Positions 49,733 through 57,266 of a stretch of DNA of 57,266 nt are shown in pieces. Below the pieces are notes generated by a model, which saw only the letters and a program-made list of their open reading frames with translations, searched no databases and was not told where the DNA came from. Origin of the DNA: a virus; the IMG/VR virus record IMGVR_UViG_3300020469_000055, positions 1-57,266 of that record. The stretch is one strand, 5' to 3'. The first letter of the stretch is position 1, and every line of letters begins with the position of its first letter. The translations under genes were made by a program, and so were the position numbers.

Positions 49733-52729
49733 TTAGTTTGGTGGACCAAAGTCAGGATCAAAAATAAAATCAGGAGGAGAACGAGGAGGAGGGTTATCAT
49801 TAGGTAAAAGCTGAGTACCAGAACGGCGTTTTTCAAAATCAGAAGATCTAGTTCGATAAAACCTACGAGTAATAGTAAGCCTTCGATCATTTAACTCTCG
49901 AATTTCTTTTTGGAAAGTCTCGTCTTCCAAATTAATATTACTCATATCTAAACGATATTCATATTCTTCATATAATCCAAATTTATCTCTACCACTAACA
50001 ACACTAGATCTTGGAACAGGAATATATTTAATGCTTGCAAAAAGAGTAGTAAGTTTTTCCATAGCTTCAGGATTTTCTTTTAATCGATCTACAGTATTAA
50101 TTCCGTCTTGTATGCCCACAGCTTTAAATAAGCCTTGAATTCTATCGCCTCTGTTTTTAGTAAACCAATCTAAAAAGACTAATCCACCCTGAGTTTCAGC
50201 CGTAGAATTTTGTTCAGGCCCATAAAGATCGTTTGCATTTCTTGGAGTATGACTAACAGGAATATTTCCATCGCTAATTAAACTTCCAACATCTATAATG
50301 CTATCAATTGATCCTTCTCTAAGTAAGTTAGAAAGACTGGGAGCTTTTCTAAGATACTCTCTTACAAACTCCTGAGCTGATAAACGAACAGTATCATTAT
50401 CTGAAACTAAGTCAATAAAAATACTTTCCTGATCGACATAATGGTTAGAATAATTACGATCAAGTCCTCTTAGTAGATTTCTTTCTTTATTTTGTTTATC
50501 TGATAAAGGATCTGTAGATTGTGATAAGTCAGCCATATCTACAATATCGGCCGTATCTTCTCCGTCTTCTAGAATTAACTGGCCAGTTAAAGTTTCAGCA
50601 GCTGAGGCATATTCGGTAATTCTAGGGTCTGACATTGCCCTAGCCGTTTCTAAAGCCCAGGTAGACCAGTCAGTAGTACCCTCTGGAGCTAATCCAGAGT
50701 AGCGATATAAAGCCTCAATCTCTGGATTATCTTGGCCCATAATCGAAACAAATTCAGTATTACTGGCAGCAACAACATTTAAAAGCTGCCTTTGCTTCTG
50801 ACTCATTTGTGAAATACTTTCAGGAGATACTGCTTGTTTAAGAATTTCTGATACTTCTTCATTAGAGGTATCAAGAAGTCTATAAGGACTTTTAGTTGAA
50901 GCTAAAACTCCTATAGCAGCAAAAGGATCTACTTTAACGATTTTATTAAAACCTATTCTTTGCTGGTTTTGAGTTAGAGTAGCAAGATTTGTTCCATTTA
51001 GAAGTGATTCCGAAAAGAAAATCTCTTCAGTACTTCTTTTAATTTTATCTAGTTGATCTCTAAGACCGATAGATATTTTATCTGATCCTGATCCAGTAAA
51101 TATAAAACCAGAACTAGAATCTCGATTAATAGTTAAAAATGGAACATCTGAAGAAAGTGTAGGGTCTACAATTTCTACACCAGCTAATATAGAGCTAGAA
51201 GGAAGATTTCTAACTTCTTCTAAAGTTAAAGATCTGTAATCATCTTTTCCATCGATTACATGAAATATTGCTTTTCTTCCTGTTTGAGAAAGAGCCGAGC
51301 CAAGTTCAATTGCTGTTTCTCTAGAAATCTGCCTAAGCTGTTGTTCATTAAGGGCAATATCAACACCCTGTTTATAACGAAGCATTGAGGAATCTATCAT
51401 TTTAAAAATAAGATCTTCTCGTTTTTTCTCAAGCACTAAACGAGTACCTTCAATTTGTTTTAAATAAACATCAAAATCTTTATCATATCCTAAACGATCA
51501 AGTAAAGGTCTATTACCTTCACCATCAGTCAAAGAAGCTTCATCAGTTATAGTATCCAAAAGGAGAGTAATTTGACGAAGTTGTTCCTGGGGATTAAAAA
51601 CTGTTGGATCAGCCTCATTTGCCCTTAAAACATAATTTACAAGCTTATCCAAGTCATTAGTTGGCGACCCATCAGATGTGGCAGGTAAATTTCCTATTTG
51701 CCTTCTTAAATCTGCCGCCTTATTTTTTACCACAGCATCGCGAGCATCAGCATAAATTATAGATGGATCTATAGGACTATCTGGCCCTGTGCTACTTCTA
51801 GTAATACTTGCGGGTAATCTAGATGCTTTCATTGCAGCACCTACATAATCAGCTCCTAACTCAGATGCCTTGTCACCAATTCTAGCAGTTAGACTATCTA
51901 AAAAATTCTCTTCTTGAAGAAGATCATTAGGAGTGTACGTCTTATTATCAGAAAGATCTACGATTACACCACTATTAATAGTAACTAAACCAAGAGATGA
52001 AGCAGTTAAAATCTTTTCCATTGCAGGACCACTTAAATCATCATACCCAATTGTATGCAAGTATTCTATAATTCGATAGTTATCTAAATAAAAATCTTCT
52101 TCTGCTAAACCAATATTTGTTTTTCGAGCATCAGCAGCTACTTTTCCTTGAAGCCCAATAATTGTTTTTTCTATTTCTTTGTAAACATAATCGCTAGGAT
52201 CATATCTATCAAGAGTATCATTATAATATTCTAAAGCTTGCTGAGAAGTCATTTCAGATGTTTTACGAAGATGAGAGAGCCACTGATCTTCTTGCTCATC
52301 TTCATAAGCCTTGCCATTAATATCTGCTTTTAGACTATTGTATCGCCTAGCAGTAATTCGATTTGGTTTATAAGTTTGGCTCTCCATCCATCCTTTAAGC
52401 TTAGAAGGATCATTTTTAACTCGTTCGCTTTCTTGAACATATTGAGTTTCAAATTCAGCATAATCTTTTTCTGACTGAAGGCGATACATTTTTTCGTAGT
52501 TTTCAATGCCCTGTTGAATTCCTCTGCTTACTCCAGAAATAGCTTCATACAAAGCTGTTCCAGAATCTGCAATCTGAGCCTGAACTCCAATACGAACATC
52601 AGGTCCAGGCGAAACCGCTCCTCCTGTTATAGGAGAAATATTTGCAGAAGCCTGTCCACGAGGAGCAACTTGTTGCTGTGACCCTCGAGTAACAGCTCCT
52701 TGTTCTCGTCGATTATCTGGTTGTGGCAT
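49733..52729 (-). CDS. Internal virion protein (T7 gp15-like position)
   Basis: This 998-residue protein (T7 gp15: 747) has GGAG before ATG 52729. It has a disordered Gln/Gly/Arg-rich N-terminus, a long helical Glu/Asp/Leu/Ser-rich body, no membrane helix, and a Pro-rich tail (N-P-P-P-R-S-P-P). Context between gp14-like and the giant gp16-like gene makes it a core/ejection protein that likely forms part of the periplasmic channel. Sequence similarity to gp15 is not evident by eye. Confidence 0.78.
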   Translation of the reverse strand: MPQPDNRREQGAVTRGSQQQVAPRGQASANISPITGGAVSPGPDVRIGVQAQIADSGTALYEAISGVSRGIQQGIENYEKMYRLQSEKDYAEFETQYVQESERVKNDPSKLKGWMESQTYKPNRITARRYNSLKADINGKAYEDEQEDQWLSHLRKTSEMTSQQALEYYNDTLDRYDPSDYVYKEIEKTIIGLQGKVAADARKTNIGLAEEDFYLDNYRIIEYLHTIGYDDLSGPAMEKILTASSLGLVTINSGVIVDLSDNKTYTPNDLLQEENFLDSLTARIGDKASELGADYVGAAMKASRLPASITRSSTGPDSPIDPSIIYADARDAVVKNKAADLRRQIGNLPATSDGSPTNDLDKLVNYVLRANEADPTVFNPQEQLRQITLLLDTITDEASLTDGEGNRPLLDRLGYDKDFDVYLKQIEGTRLVLEKKREDLIFKMIDSSMLRYKQGVDIALNEQQLRQISRETAIELGSALSQTGRKAIFHVIDGKDDYRSLTLEEVRNLPSSSILAGVEIVDPTLSSDVPFLTINRDSSSGFIFTGSGSDKISIGLRDQLDKIKRSTEEIFFSESLLNGTNLATLTQNQQRIGFNKIVKVDPFAAIGVLASTKSPYRLLDTSNEEVSEILKQAVSPESISQMSQKQRQLLNVVAASNTEFVSIMGQDNPEIEALYRYSGLAPEGTTDWSTWALETARAMSDPRITEYASAAETLTGQLILEDGEDTADIVDMADLSQSTDPLSDKQNKERNLLRGLDRNYSNHYVDQESIFIDLVSDNDTVRLSAQEFVREYLRKAPSLSNLLREGSIDSIIDVGSLISDGNIPVSHTPRNANDLYGPEQNSTAETQGGLVFLDWFTKNRGDRIQGLFKAVGIQDGINTVDRLKENPEAMEKLTTLFASIKYIPVPRSSVVSGRDKFGLYEEYEYRLDMSNINLEDETFQKEIRELNDRRLTITRRFYRTRSSDFEKRRSGTQLLPNDNPPPRSPPDFIFDPDFGPPN

Positions 52730-52741
52730 AATTATTCTCCT

Positions 52742-53383
52742 TTATTTTTGTTCTGCTGCCTTAACACCTGCAAGTCCACCAAGTCCTTGAGCAACAGACC
52801 CTAAAAGCGCACCTGCTATTAGTCCACTAGTATTTGGGGGTTGAATGGGAGTTGCTGGAATATAAGTGGGAGGTTGATTAGTAGGGCGAAGATTTCTTTT
52901 TCTAAGAACTTCATTTCGTTGATTTTCAAAAGCAGCTAACTGATATTCATCATTAACACGAATACGAGCAAGATCATTTAATAGATCATTGTCAGCTTGT
53001 TGCTTAATTGCATCAGAGCTTCCACCACGAGAAAAACCTCGACTACCCAAAGATCCTCTTTGTTTAGCCTGAGCCTGACGAGATGACCTAATAAGCTGTT
53101 GGGTATTATATCGAGACTGCTCACGATAAGCACGCTGACCCAAAACTTTTTGCTTAAGGGATTCTTCCTCAAGAATTGCATTTCCAAAAAGCCTATCAAA
53201 TTCTTGAAGCCCCATTGCCCCACGCTGATTGGATATAGATAATTGTTTTTCAAACTCAGACCATTGCTGGTTAATTCTTTGCTGCTCATACTGAGCCCTT
53301 GCTCCGGTTGCTTGACCCTGAGCGCCTGCTACAGATCCTATTCCTCCTATAAGAAGGCTGCCAAGGCTAAGTGCTACTGCCAT
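52742..53383 (-). CDS. Internal virion protein (T7 gp14-like)
   Basis: This 213-residue protein (T7 gp14: 196) has a Gly/Ala-rich hydrophobic N-terminus (L-L-I-G-G-I-G-S-V-A-G-A), a Gln/Arg/Glu-rich helical core with the pattern R-G-S-L-G-S-R-G-F-S, and a second Gly/Ala/Leu hydrophobic C-terminal segment. These features are typical of gp14, which makes the outer-membrane part of the ejection channel. ATG 53383 overlaps the previous stop (TAATG). Confidence 0.82.
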   Translation of the reverse strand: MAVALSLGSLLIGGIGSVAGAQGQATGARAQYEQQRINQQWSEFEKQLSISNQRGAMGLQEFDRLFGNAILEEESLKQKVLGQRAYREQSRYNTQQLIRSSRQAQAKQRGSLGSRGFSRGGSSDAIKQQADNDLLNDLARIRVNDEYQLAAFENQRNEVLRKRNLRPTNQPPTYIPATPIQPPNTSGLIAGALLGSVAQGLGGLAGVKAAEQK

Positions 53384-53868
53384 TATAAGATCTCCTTAAT
53401 ATAAGAAATTACAGACTCAGGATCTTTTTTTAGCGTTTCCATATTAACCCTAAGTTGGGTGGTTTCACTAAAACTAGAACTAAGTCCTTGCTGTTGATTT
53501 TTAAAGATTTGTGAAATTTGTTTAGGCGAAGGTTCTATTTGACCTTCAGCAATAGCACAAGATCTAATAGATTGTACTTGATCATAAAAATTTTTTCTAG
53601 TCATAACAATAACTAAATTTACATCATCACTGTTAATTCTACTAAACTGAGGATGCCATAATTTAATTACAGAATCTTCTTCTGTAGGAATAGGATCATC
53701 AGTAAATAAAGCTTCTTTTTTAATGTCCCAAAACCCTTCTGGATTTTTTTCGGGGGCTGCATAAGAAGGAAACTTTTCGCTATAACTATGAGGTTTGTAT
53801 TCCTTAAGAAGCTCTCTCATCATTGCAGAAGTTCCGCATCGAGGAGCCGTTCCTGTAACAACAATCAT
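53383..53868 (-). CDS. Sulfotransferase-like P-loop protein
   Basis: The 161-residue protein opens V-V-T-G-T-A-P-R-C-G-T-S-A-M-M, matching the 5'-phosphosulfate loop of sulfotransferases (G-x-x-R-x-G-T-S). Later L-V-I-V-M-T-R-K-N-F-Y-D-Q-V-Q-S matches the 3'-phosphate-binding strand-helix (R ... S). It is shorter than usual sulfotransferases (about 250 or more), so it may be a minimal or degenerate version. It sits between terminase and ejection proteins, coupled on both sides (ATGA; TAATG). A PAPS-dependent modification of surface glycans or virion proteins is possible. An ordinary P-loop kinase is the alternative. Confidence 0.65.
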   Translation of the reverse strand: MIVVTGTAPRCGTSAMMRELLKEYKPHSYSEKFPSYAAPEKNPEGFWDIKKEALFTDDPIPTEEDSVIKLWHPQFSRINSDDVNLVIVMTRKNFYDQVQSIRSCAIAEGQIEPSPKQISQIFKNQQQGLSSSFSETTQLRVNMETLKKDPESVISYIKEIL

Positions 53869-55583
53869 CTACCTCTCCTTAAAAAATTAGGGCGAGTTCC
53901 GGTTAAATCACTGCCACCAAAAATTGTAGTAATTCTTGATGTGCCGCTATTTCCTCGAGCCTCACGAATTAAGTCACCTCTTCTTGTATCATCAACCCAC
54001 ATATTAACATAGTCTTCTTCTGCTTTTATTGCATTCTTTGCAGATAAAGCTTCAATATCAACTTGAAGCCAATCCCTCCAAAAATCACAGGCAGCTGAAA
54101 GAACATCTACTCGGTCATCATGCTTAAGAGATCCCTTAGCATCAGTGAGTCGAGTAAGTTGTTTTTGGGTTGTTTCTTCTCGAATTGATTTAGAGTTAAA
54201 TACAAGACGGTGGCTTGCCATTACTGGCTCAATATTACTAATCATTCTAGCTTCTTTAGCTCCATGTACTCGATAATCAGCAATAGAAATTTGTCCGCAA
54301 ATGCGGGCTGCAATCGGGCGCATAAGCGCAGCAACAGTACCATCACCAAAGTTTGATTCGATACGAATCTCTGAGGCATTATACTGTAATGCTTTCTTTG
54401 CAATTTTTTCAAGCGTCTTATCATCATAGCCCCCGTCAAGCCCAAACAGTTCATGAATAACAACATATCCATTTACCGTAGATGCAACGCATACAGCTGT
54501 TTCATCTGAGCCTCTACCTGAGGGATCTACAAACACAATTGTTTGAGTATAGGGAATAAAGCTTGGAGAAATATACATAGGTTTATATAGTTTATCTCCA
54601 GACATACCAAAGCTAGGCAAATGCTTATAAGGCTCTGCACTAGCCCACACAACTCTTTCAGGAAAAACTTCTGGGTCTACATCAAACACCACAAGATCTG
54701 AAAGCCTTAGTGGATACTTATCTACATCCGCTAAGGAGCAGTCAAGCCTATAATGCAAATCAAATTTAGTAGGTCCAATCTTAGCTTTACGCTCTTCTAG
54801 TAATTCCTGAGAAAATCGTTCCGGCTGAGTAGAAGTACCTGAGTCCCCAGGAAGGGCCATAACCCAATCAGCAACATTTTCACACTGAGAGGGAATATTT
54901 TTATCAGGAATAAGAGCCGGGAATTTAATTTGAGGATAGCTTTCTGCTAGTTTATTATAAATAGAATCTCTAGTCTGAGGAGTTCCTAACATAATAACTC
55001 GTCCACCAGGATTTCTAATTTGCTCTAGCTCATGAAGCCTGCTAAGTAATCGTTCTCTTTGCGTTTCCGTATCAGAGTTTCCTTCAATTTCAATATCATC
55101 ACTAATAACAATATCAGCATGACTACCTGTAATTTGACTGGTAATACCCCGAGCAAATACAGAAGCATCCTGTCCGATCTTTTCTCGTGAGCCACAGTTA
55201 AATGCAAAAGCATTATCAATCATTCCCTCGGAAGGGCTAAGGTGGCTGCAATATGGAACAAGATCTAAGATTTTTCTTGTCATACTAATAAACTCAATAG
55301 CTTTTTGTGCCGTTGCAGACAGAACAATAATAGTAATATCTGGATTACGGAGCAAAAACCATGATGCTAGGATTGAAGTAAGAACTGATTTGCCTGCACC
55401 TCGTCCAGCTTGAAGTTGTAGATCCTTGCCATACTCCTGAAGAGCTTCAGCCATTGCATACTGAATATCTGTAGGAGCAACCCCAAACAAATATTTCATT
55501 GTAGCATAAAGATGATTTCTAAAATCCTCAACCATTTCATCTGGCACGCTGTCTGGAATCAGATCTCGATTAAGAGGGTTCAT
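53865..55583 (-). CDS. terL: Terminase large subunit (T7 gp19-like)
   Basis: This 572-residue protein (T7: 586) has a Walker A-type loop A-G-R-G-A-G-K-S (about residues 59-66), Walker B I-V-I-S-D-D-I-E (about 155-162), a coupling motif with M-L-G-T-P-Q-T, and the RNase H-like nuclease domain starting V-F-V-D-P-S-G-R-G-S-D-E-T (about 350), with a later acidic cluster K-H-D-D-R-V-D. It pumps DNA into the procapsid through the portal and cuts concatemers. AAGGAG precedes the ATG, and a terminator hairpin lies just upstream. Confidence 0.96.
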   Translation of the reverse strand: MNPLNRDLIPDSVPDEMVEDFRNHLYATMKYLFGVAPTDIQYAMAEALQEYGKDLQLQAGRGAGKSVLTSILASWFLLRNPDITIIVLSATAQKAIEFISMTRKILDLVPYCSHLSPSEGMIDNAFAFNCGSREKIGQDASVFARGITSQITGSHADIVISDDIEIEGNSDTETQRERLLSRLHELEQIRNPGGRVIMLGTPQTRDSIYNKLAESYPQIKFPALIPDKNIPSQCENVADWVMALPGDSGTSTQPERFSQELLEERKAKIGPTKFDLHYRLDCSLADVDKYPLRLSDLVVFDVDPEVFPERVVWASAEPYKHLPSFGMSGDKLYKPMYISPSFIPYTQTIVFVDPSGRGSDETAVCVASTVNGYVVIHELFGLDGGYDDKTLEKIAKKALQYNASEIRIESNFGDGTVAALMRPIAARICGQISIADYRVHGAKEARMISNIEPVMASHRLVFNSKSIREETTQKQLTRLTDAKGSLKHDDRVDVLSAACDFWRDWLQVDIEALSAKNAIKAEEDYVNMWVDDTRRGDLIREARGNSGTSRITTIFGGSDLTGTRPNFLRRGR

Positions 55584-55596
55584 GTTGTTCTCCTTG

Positions 55597-55630
55597 AAAA
55601 AACTGGCAAGAGGTTTCCCTCTTAACCAGT
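55597..55630 (-). terminator. Intrinsic terminator overlapping the small-subunit stop codon, ahead of terL
   Basis: The minus strand has AAGAGG-GAAA-CCTCTT, extended by ACTGG/CCAGT, then TTTTTT. The stop codon TAA of the upstream gene lies in the stem. The T run ends 14 bases before the terL ATG, so readthrough or partial termination would set terminase large-subunit levels. Confidence 0.8.
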
Positions 55631-55837
55631 CTTGTTAATTTTAAACGGAGCAGAATCTTTTAGAATCTGTTTAATTTCTTCTCCCTGAAGACCAGGCAAA
55701 TCATTGGCATTATGTCGATAGTCTGAAAGAAGACCACGAGCAACCTGAGCCCAGCCAGCAGTTGGCTCCGTTTTTAGTTCTTGAATAACTGCATTAAACA
55801 GAACAGATTCAAGTTCAGTAACTTGTTTGTTTTCCAT
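55622..55837 (-). CDS. Terminase small subunit candidate
   Basis: This 71-residue protein is just upstream of terL, as gp18 is in T7 (89 residues). AAGGA precedes ATG 55837. The helical pattern with T-E-P-T-A-G-W-A-Q-V-A-R-G-L-L-S-D-Y suits an HTH-like DNA-recognition subunit. The call relies on position and size. Confidence 0.6.
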   Translation of the reverse strand: MENKQVTELESVLFNAVIQELKTEPTAGWAQVARGLLSDYRHNANDLPGLQGEEIKQILKDSAPFKINKTG

Positions 55838-55846
55838 AATATGTCC

Positions 55847-56134
55847 TTACCATTTAACCTTATCGGCCCAATAGGCAGCAGACATTTTACCTTTTCTAAT
55901 GTTTTTTCGATGACGAGCTTTAAAAGATGCTCGCTTCTTTTTCATTCGGTCAGACTCACCAGCCTTTGGCTTGCCTGCTGTCTTTGCTCCCTGTTCGCCA
56001 AATCGAATGGTTTTAATTTTGTCGCCTTCCTTGGCAACAACAACGTGAGATTTTTTAGGATGGCTAGGAGTTCGCTTAGGTTTATTATAGCCAGAGACTC
56101 CTGCTCTTTCTAGTCTGGGATCTCGTTTAGGCAT
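55847..56134 (-). CDS. Lysine-rich small protein, 95 residues
   Basis: Last member of the micro-ORF cassette; ATG overlaps the upstream TAA (TAATG). It is Lys/Arg-rich, with S-H-P-K-K-S-H-V-V-V-A and a conserved-looking S-F-K-A-R-H-R-K-N-I end that recurs in small basic marine phage proteins. It probably binds nucleic acid. No function is assigned. Confidence 0.65.
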   Translation of the reverse strand: MPKRDPRLERAGVSGYNKPKRTPSHPKKSHVVVAKEGDKIKTIRFGEQGAKTAGKPKAGESDRMKKKRASFKARHRKNIRKGKMSAAYWADKVKW

Positions 56135-56397
56135 TACTTTTTCCCTTTCTTTTTCTTAGCTTTCCCCTGCCAAGAAATACGCTTAGGTCCTTTTTTCTTT
56201 TTTGCGGCAGAAGTGCATTGAGACATTGTAGGCCGACAAGCAGGATATCCTCGTTTGCTTTTTCCCTTAGCGGACTTGCGTCCACAAGGCTTACCTGTTT
56301 TGCAGTCTACCCATCCCTTGCCCTTGTTACGAGAAAACCAACCATGTAAACCTTTTTTCTTTTCTAGGGAAAAATTAGACTTCTTTTTTCGAGCCAT
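56134..56397 (-). CDS. Lysine-rich small protein with CGR/CRP motif, 87 residues
   Basis: ATG overlaps the upstream stop (TAATG). The centre reads W-V-D-C-K-T-G-K-P-C-G-R-K ... Y-P-A-C-R-P, with four cysteines that could bind a metal, surrounded by poly-Lys stretches. Similar C-G-R ... Y-P-x-C-R-P patterns occur in small proteins of large viruses and phages. The function is unknown. Confidence 0.65.
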   Translation of the reverse strand: MARKKKSNFSLEKKKGLHGWFSRNKGKGWVDCKTGKPCGRKSAKGKSKRGYPACRPTMSQCTSAAKKKKGPKRISWQGKAKKKKGKK

Positions 56398-56546
56398 TAC
56401 TTTTTCCTTTTAGTTGCCGGTTTCTTATGTCCGTATCCTTTACCCTTAAGCTCAAGATGTTTCTTAAAAGTATTGGCCTTTACTCCCTTACCATCTTTAG
56501 AGTACATCATATGAGGAGTAAATTTTTCTTTTTTCTTTTTAACCAT
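56397..56546 (-). CDS. Lysine-rich micro-ORF, 49 residues
   Basis: ATG 56546 overlaps the upstream TAA, and its own TAA (56399-56397) overlaps the next ATG. The product begins V-K-K-K-K-E-K-F-T-P-H-M-M and ends in a basic tail. Confidence 0.6.
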   Translation of the reverse strand: MVKKKKEKFTPHMMYSKDGKGVKANTFKKHLELKGKGYGHKKPATKRKK

Positions 56547-56719
56547 TACTTCTTCCTTTTCTTTTTAGTAAACGCAGCGACTCCTCCAGCTTTGCGGCAT
56601 TGAACTGCATGGCCGCTAGCATAGGCAGAGGGCCATTTTTTATAACGACGCTTAGCAAGTTTTGCACAGTCATCCAAAGGCTTTTTCTTTTTGCCGCTTT
56701 TAGCCTTGCGGCGAGCCAT
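56546..56719 (-). CDS. Lysine/arginine-rich micro-ORF, 57 residues
   Basis: ATG 56719 overlaps the upstream TGA (TGATG). It contains K-K-W-P-S-A-Y-A-S-G-H-A-V-Q-C-R, a W-P-S-A-Y-A-S pattern I recognise from small phage proteins, plus C-A-K-L-A-K-R-R. It is basic at both ends. The function is unknown. Confidence 0.65.
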   Translation of the reverse strand: MARRKAKSGKKKKPLDDCAKLAKRRYKKWPSAYASGHAVQCRKAGGVAAFTKKKRKK

Positions 56720-56841
56720 CAGTATCCACTCCGACGAGAAGCAGGCATTTTCTTATACGTAGACTTTGGCTTACTTGAAGTCTTAGTCTTTTTCTTTTTG
56801 GCCATCGGCTTCATAACCATTTTCTTTTTGTTCTTGTACAT
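56719..56841 (-). CDS. Lysine-rich micro-ORF, 40 residues
   Basis: First of five coupled micro-ORFs: ATG 56841 follows AAGGA, and TGA overlaps the next ATG. The product is about one third Lys. It may serve mainly to load ribosomes for the cassette, or be a tiny DNA-binding peptide. Confidence 0.55.
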   Translation of the reverse strand: MYKNKKKMVMKPMAKKKKTKTSSKPKSTYKKMPASRRSGY

Positions 56842-56950
56842 AACTATATATCCTTAGTAAAGTGTGGTTTATTTATTTTCTGTTTTAAAAGAATATCTTT
56901 TTCTTTTTTCTAGTTTAATAGAAGCTAATCTTAGTCTTGGTAGTTGATTT

Positions 56951-57187
56951 TCACGGGGTGGTTTCTTGCTTTGTTTCCTCAAGAATTGTAATCCTTGTAT
57001 CATGTTGATGCAGAGTATTTCGAATATCATGAATATGTTCACGAGCTTTCATTTGCTCTTTATCCATTACTTCAATTTTTTGCTGCATGGCTGGAATTGC
57101 CCAGACACGATATAAAACAGCTCCCACCATAGCGGCAACAATACCAATAGCTAAGAGAAGTAAATCAAACATTTGACTTTCGTTCAT
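56951..57187 (-). CDS. Small membrane-anchored coiled-coil protein
   Basis: The 78-residue protein has one hydrophobic helix (about residues 8-30, rich in Leu/Ile/Val/Ala/Gly) followed by a charged coiled coil with many His and Thr. It resembles the protein at 408-671 in layout. Start ATG 57187 follows the holin candidate by two bases, suggesting a lysis accessory such as an i-spanin or antiholin. Confidence 0.65.
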   Translation of the reverse strand: MNESQMFDLLLLAIGIVAAMVGAVLYRVWAIPAMQQKIEVMDKEQMKAREHIHDIRNTLHQHDTRITILEETKQETTP

Positions 57188-57189
57188 TT

Positions 57190-57266
57190 TTATTTACCTC
57201 TCGCAATGGAAGAACCGCCAAGGTAAAAACCAACGGCGGCAAGAAGAGCAGCGCGAAGCTCAGGTA
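57190..57266 (-). CDS. 3' end of the split three-TM holin-like gene
   Basis: The portion 57190-57202 supplies the last codons and the TAA for the frame that begins at 395. The rest repeats the left-end sequence. Read through the join, the frame is uninterrupted. Confidence 0.75.
   Translation of the reverse strand, partial: PELRAALLAAVGFYLGGSSIARGK
57203..57266. repeat. Terminal direct repeat, right copy
   Basis: Identical to 1-64, the sign of a closed circular assembly. Confidence 0.95.

Noticed and set aside
56869-57003. 44-codon basic frame starting inside the gene at 56951-57187
   Set aside because: It overlaps by 53 bases out of frame and lacks a ribosome site. It is basic like the neighbouring cassette, but the evidence is too thin.
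1-57266. Search for CRISPR arrays, integrase, or insertion sequences
   Set aside because: No regularly spaced repeats, no integrase or transposase motifs, and no terminal inverted repeats were seen. The phage appears strictly lytic.

Overview
The window is an essentially complete genome of a T7-like podovirus (Autographiviridae-type phage), about 57.2 kb of unique sequence. Its first 64 bases (1-64) recur exactly as its last 64 (57203-57266). The contig therefore closes into a circle, and one membrane-protein gene (probable holin) is split by the arbitrary cut. Nearly every gene lies on the minus strand, so the genome reads right to left. A single-subunit T7-type RNA polymerase, a T7-type primase-helicase, a PolA-family DNA polymerase, a gp2.5-like SSB, and a portal/scaffold/capsid/tubular A/tubular B order identify the group. 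A cobalamin-dependent (class II) ribonucleotide reductase, ThyX and a RusA resolvase suggest a marine phage of an alphaproteobacterium or similar host. The host assignment is inference.

Layout in transcription order, starting near 39.2 kb and reading leftward. A roughly 1.4-kb gene-poor stretch (37.8-39.2 kb) has hairpins, a 27-bp tandem repeat and a phage promoter, and may hold the physical genome ends or origin. Next come a GC-rich early block (about 36-37.8 kb) with a DNA-binding-like protein, an HNH nuclease and coupled micro-ORFs, and a long run of small unknown genes (28-36 kb). That run also holds a secreted lysozyme-like protein, an entericidin-like lipoprotein, tRNA-Lys(UUU), tRNA-Leu(UAA), ThyX and a DUF4406 protein. 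At 27.4-27.6 kb an 88-residue protein matches the C-terminal domain of translation initiation factor IF3, directly ahead of the phage promoter and the RNA polymerase gene. DNA metabolism follows (24.2-14.4 kb): phosphoesterase, SSB, RusA, primase-helicase, DNA polymerase, dNMP-kinase-like protein, exonuclease, dUTPase and class II RNR.

The virion genes follow: small assembly-type proteins, portal, scaffold, capsid, a strong terminator after the capsid gene, tubular proteins A and B, an S74-chaperone tail fibre and two tandem paralogous tail proteins. A GC-rich intergenic stretch (719-865) lies between a promoter-like motif and a terminator and may encode a structured RNA. Then come three small membrane proteins (one split by the contig ends), a cassette of overlapping lysine-rich micro-ORFs, a terminase small-subunit candidate, the large terminase, a sulfotransferase-like protein, and the internal virion (ejection) proteins. 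The last of these is a giant of 3489 residues with a zincin-type metallopeptidase motif.

Three near-identical copies of a T7-class promoter (core TTGACTAAAGTATAGAA, minus strand) precede the early block, the RNA polymerase gene and the dUTPase/RNR genes. They are presumably read by the phage's own polymerase. Many start codons overlap the preceding stop codon, so translational coupling appears to be common.
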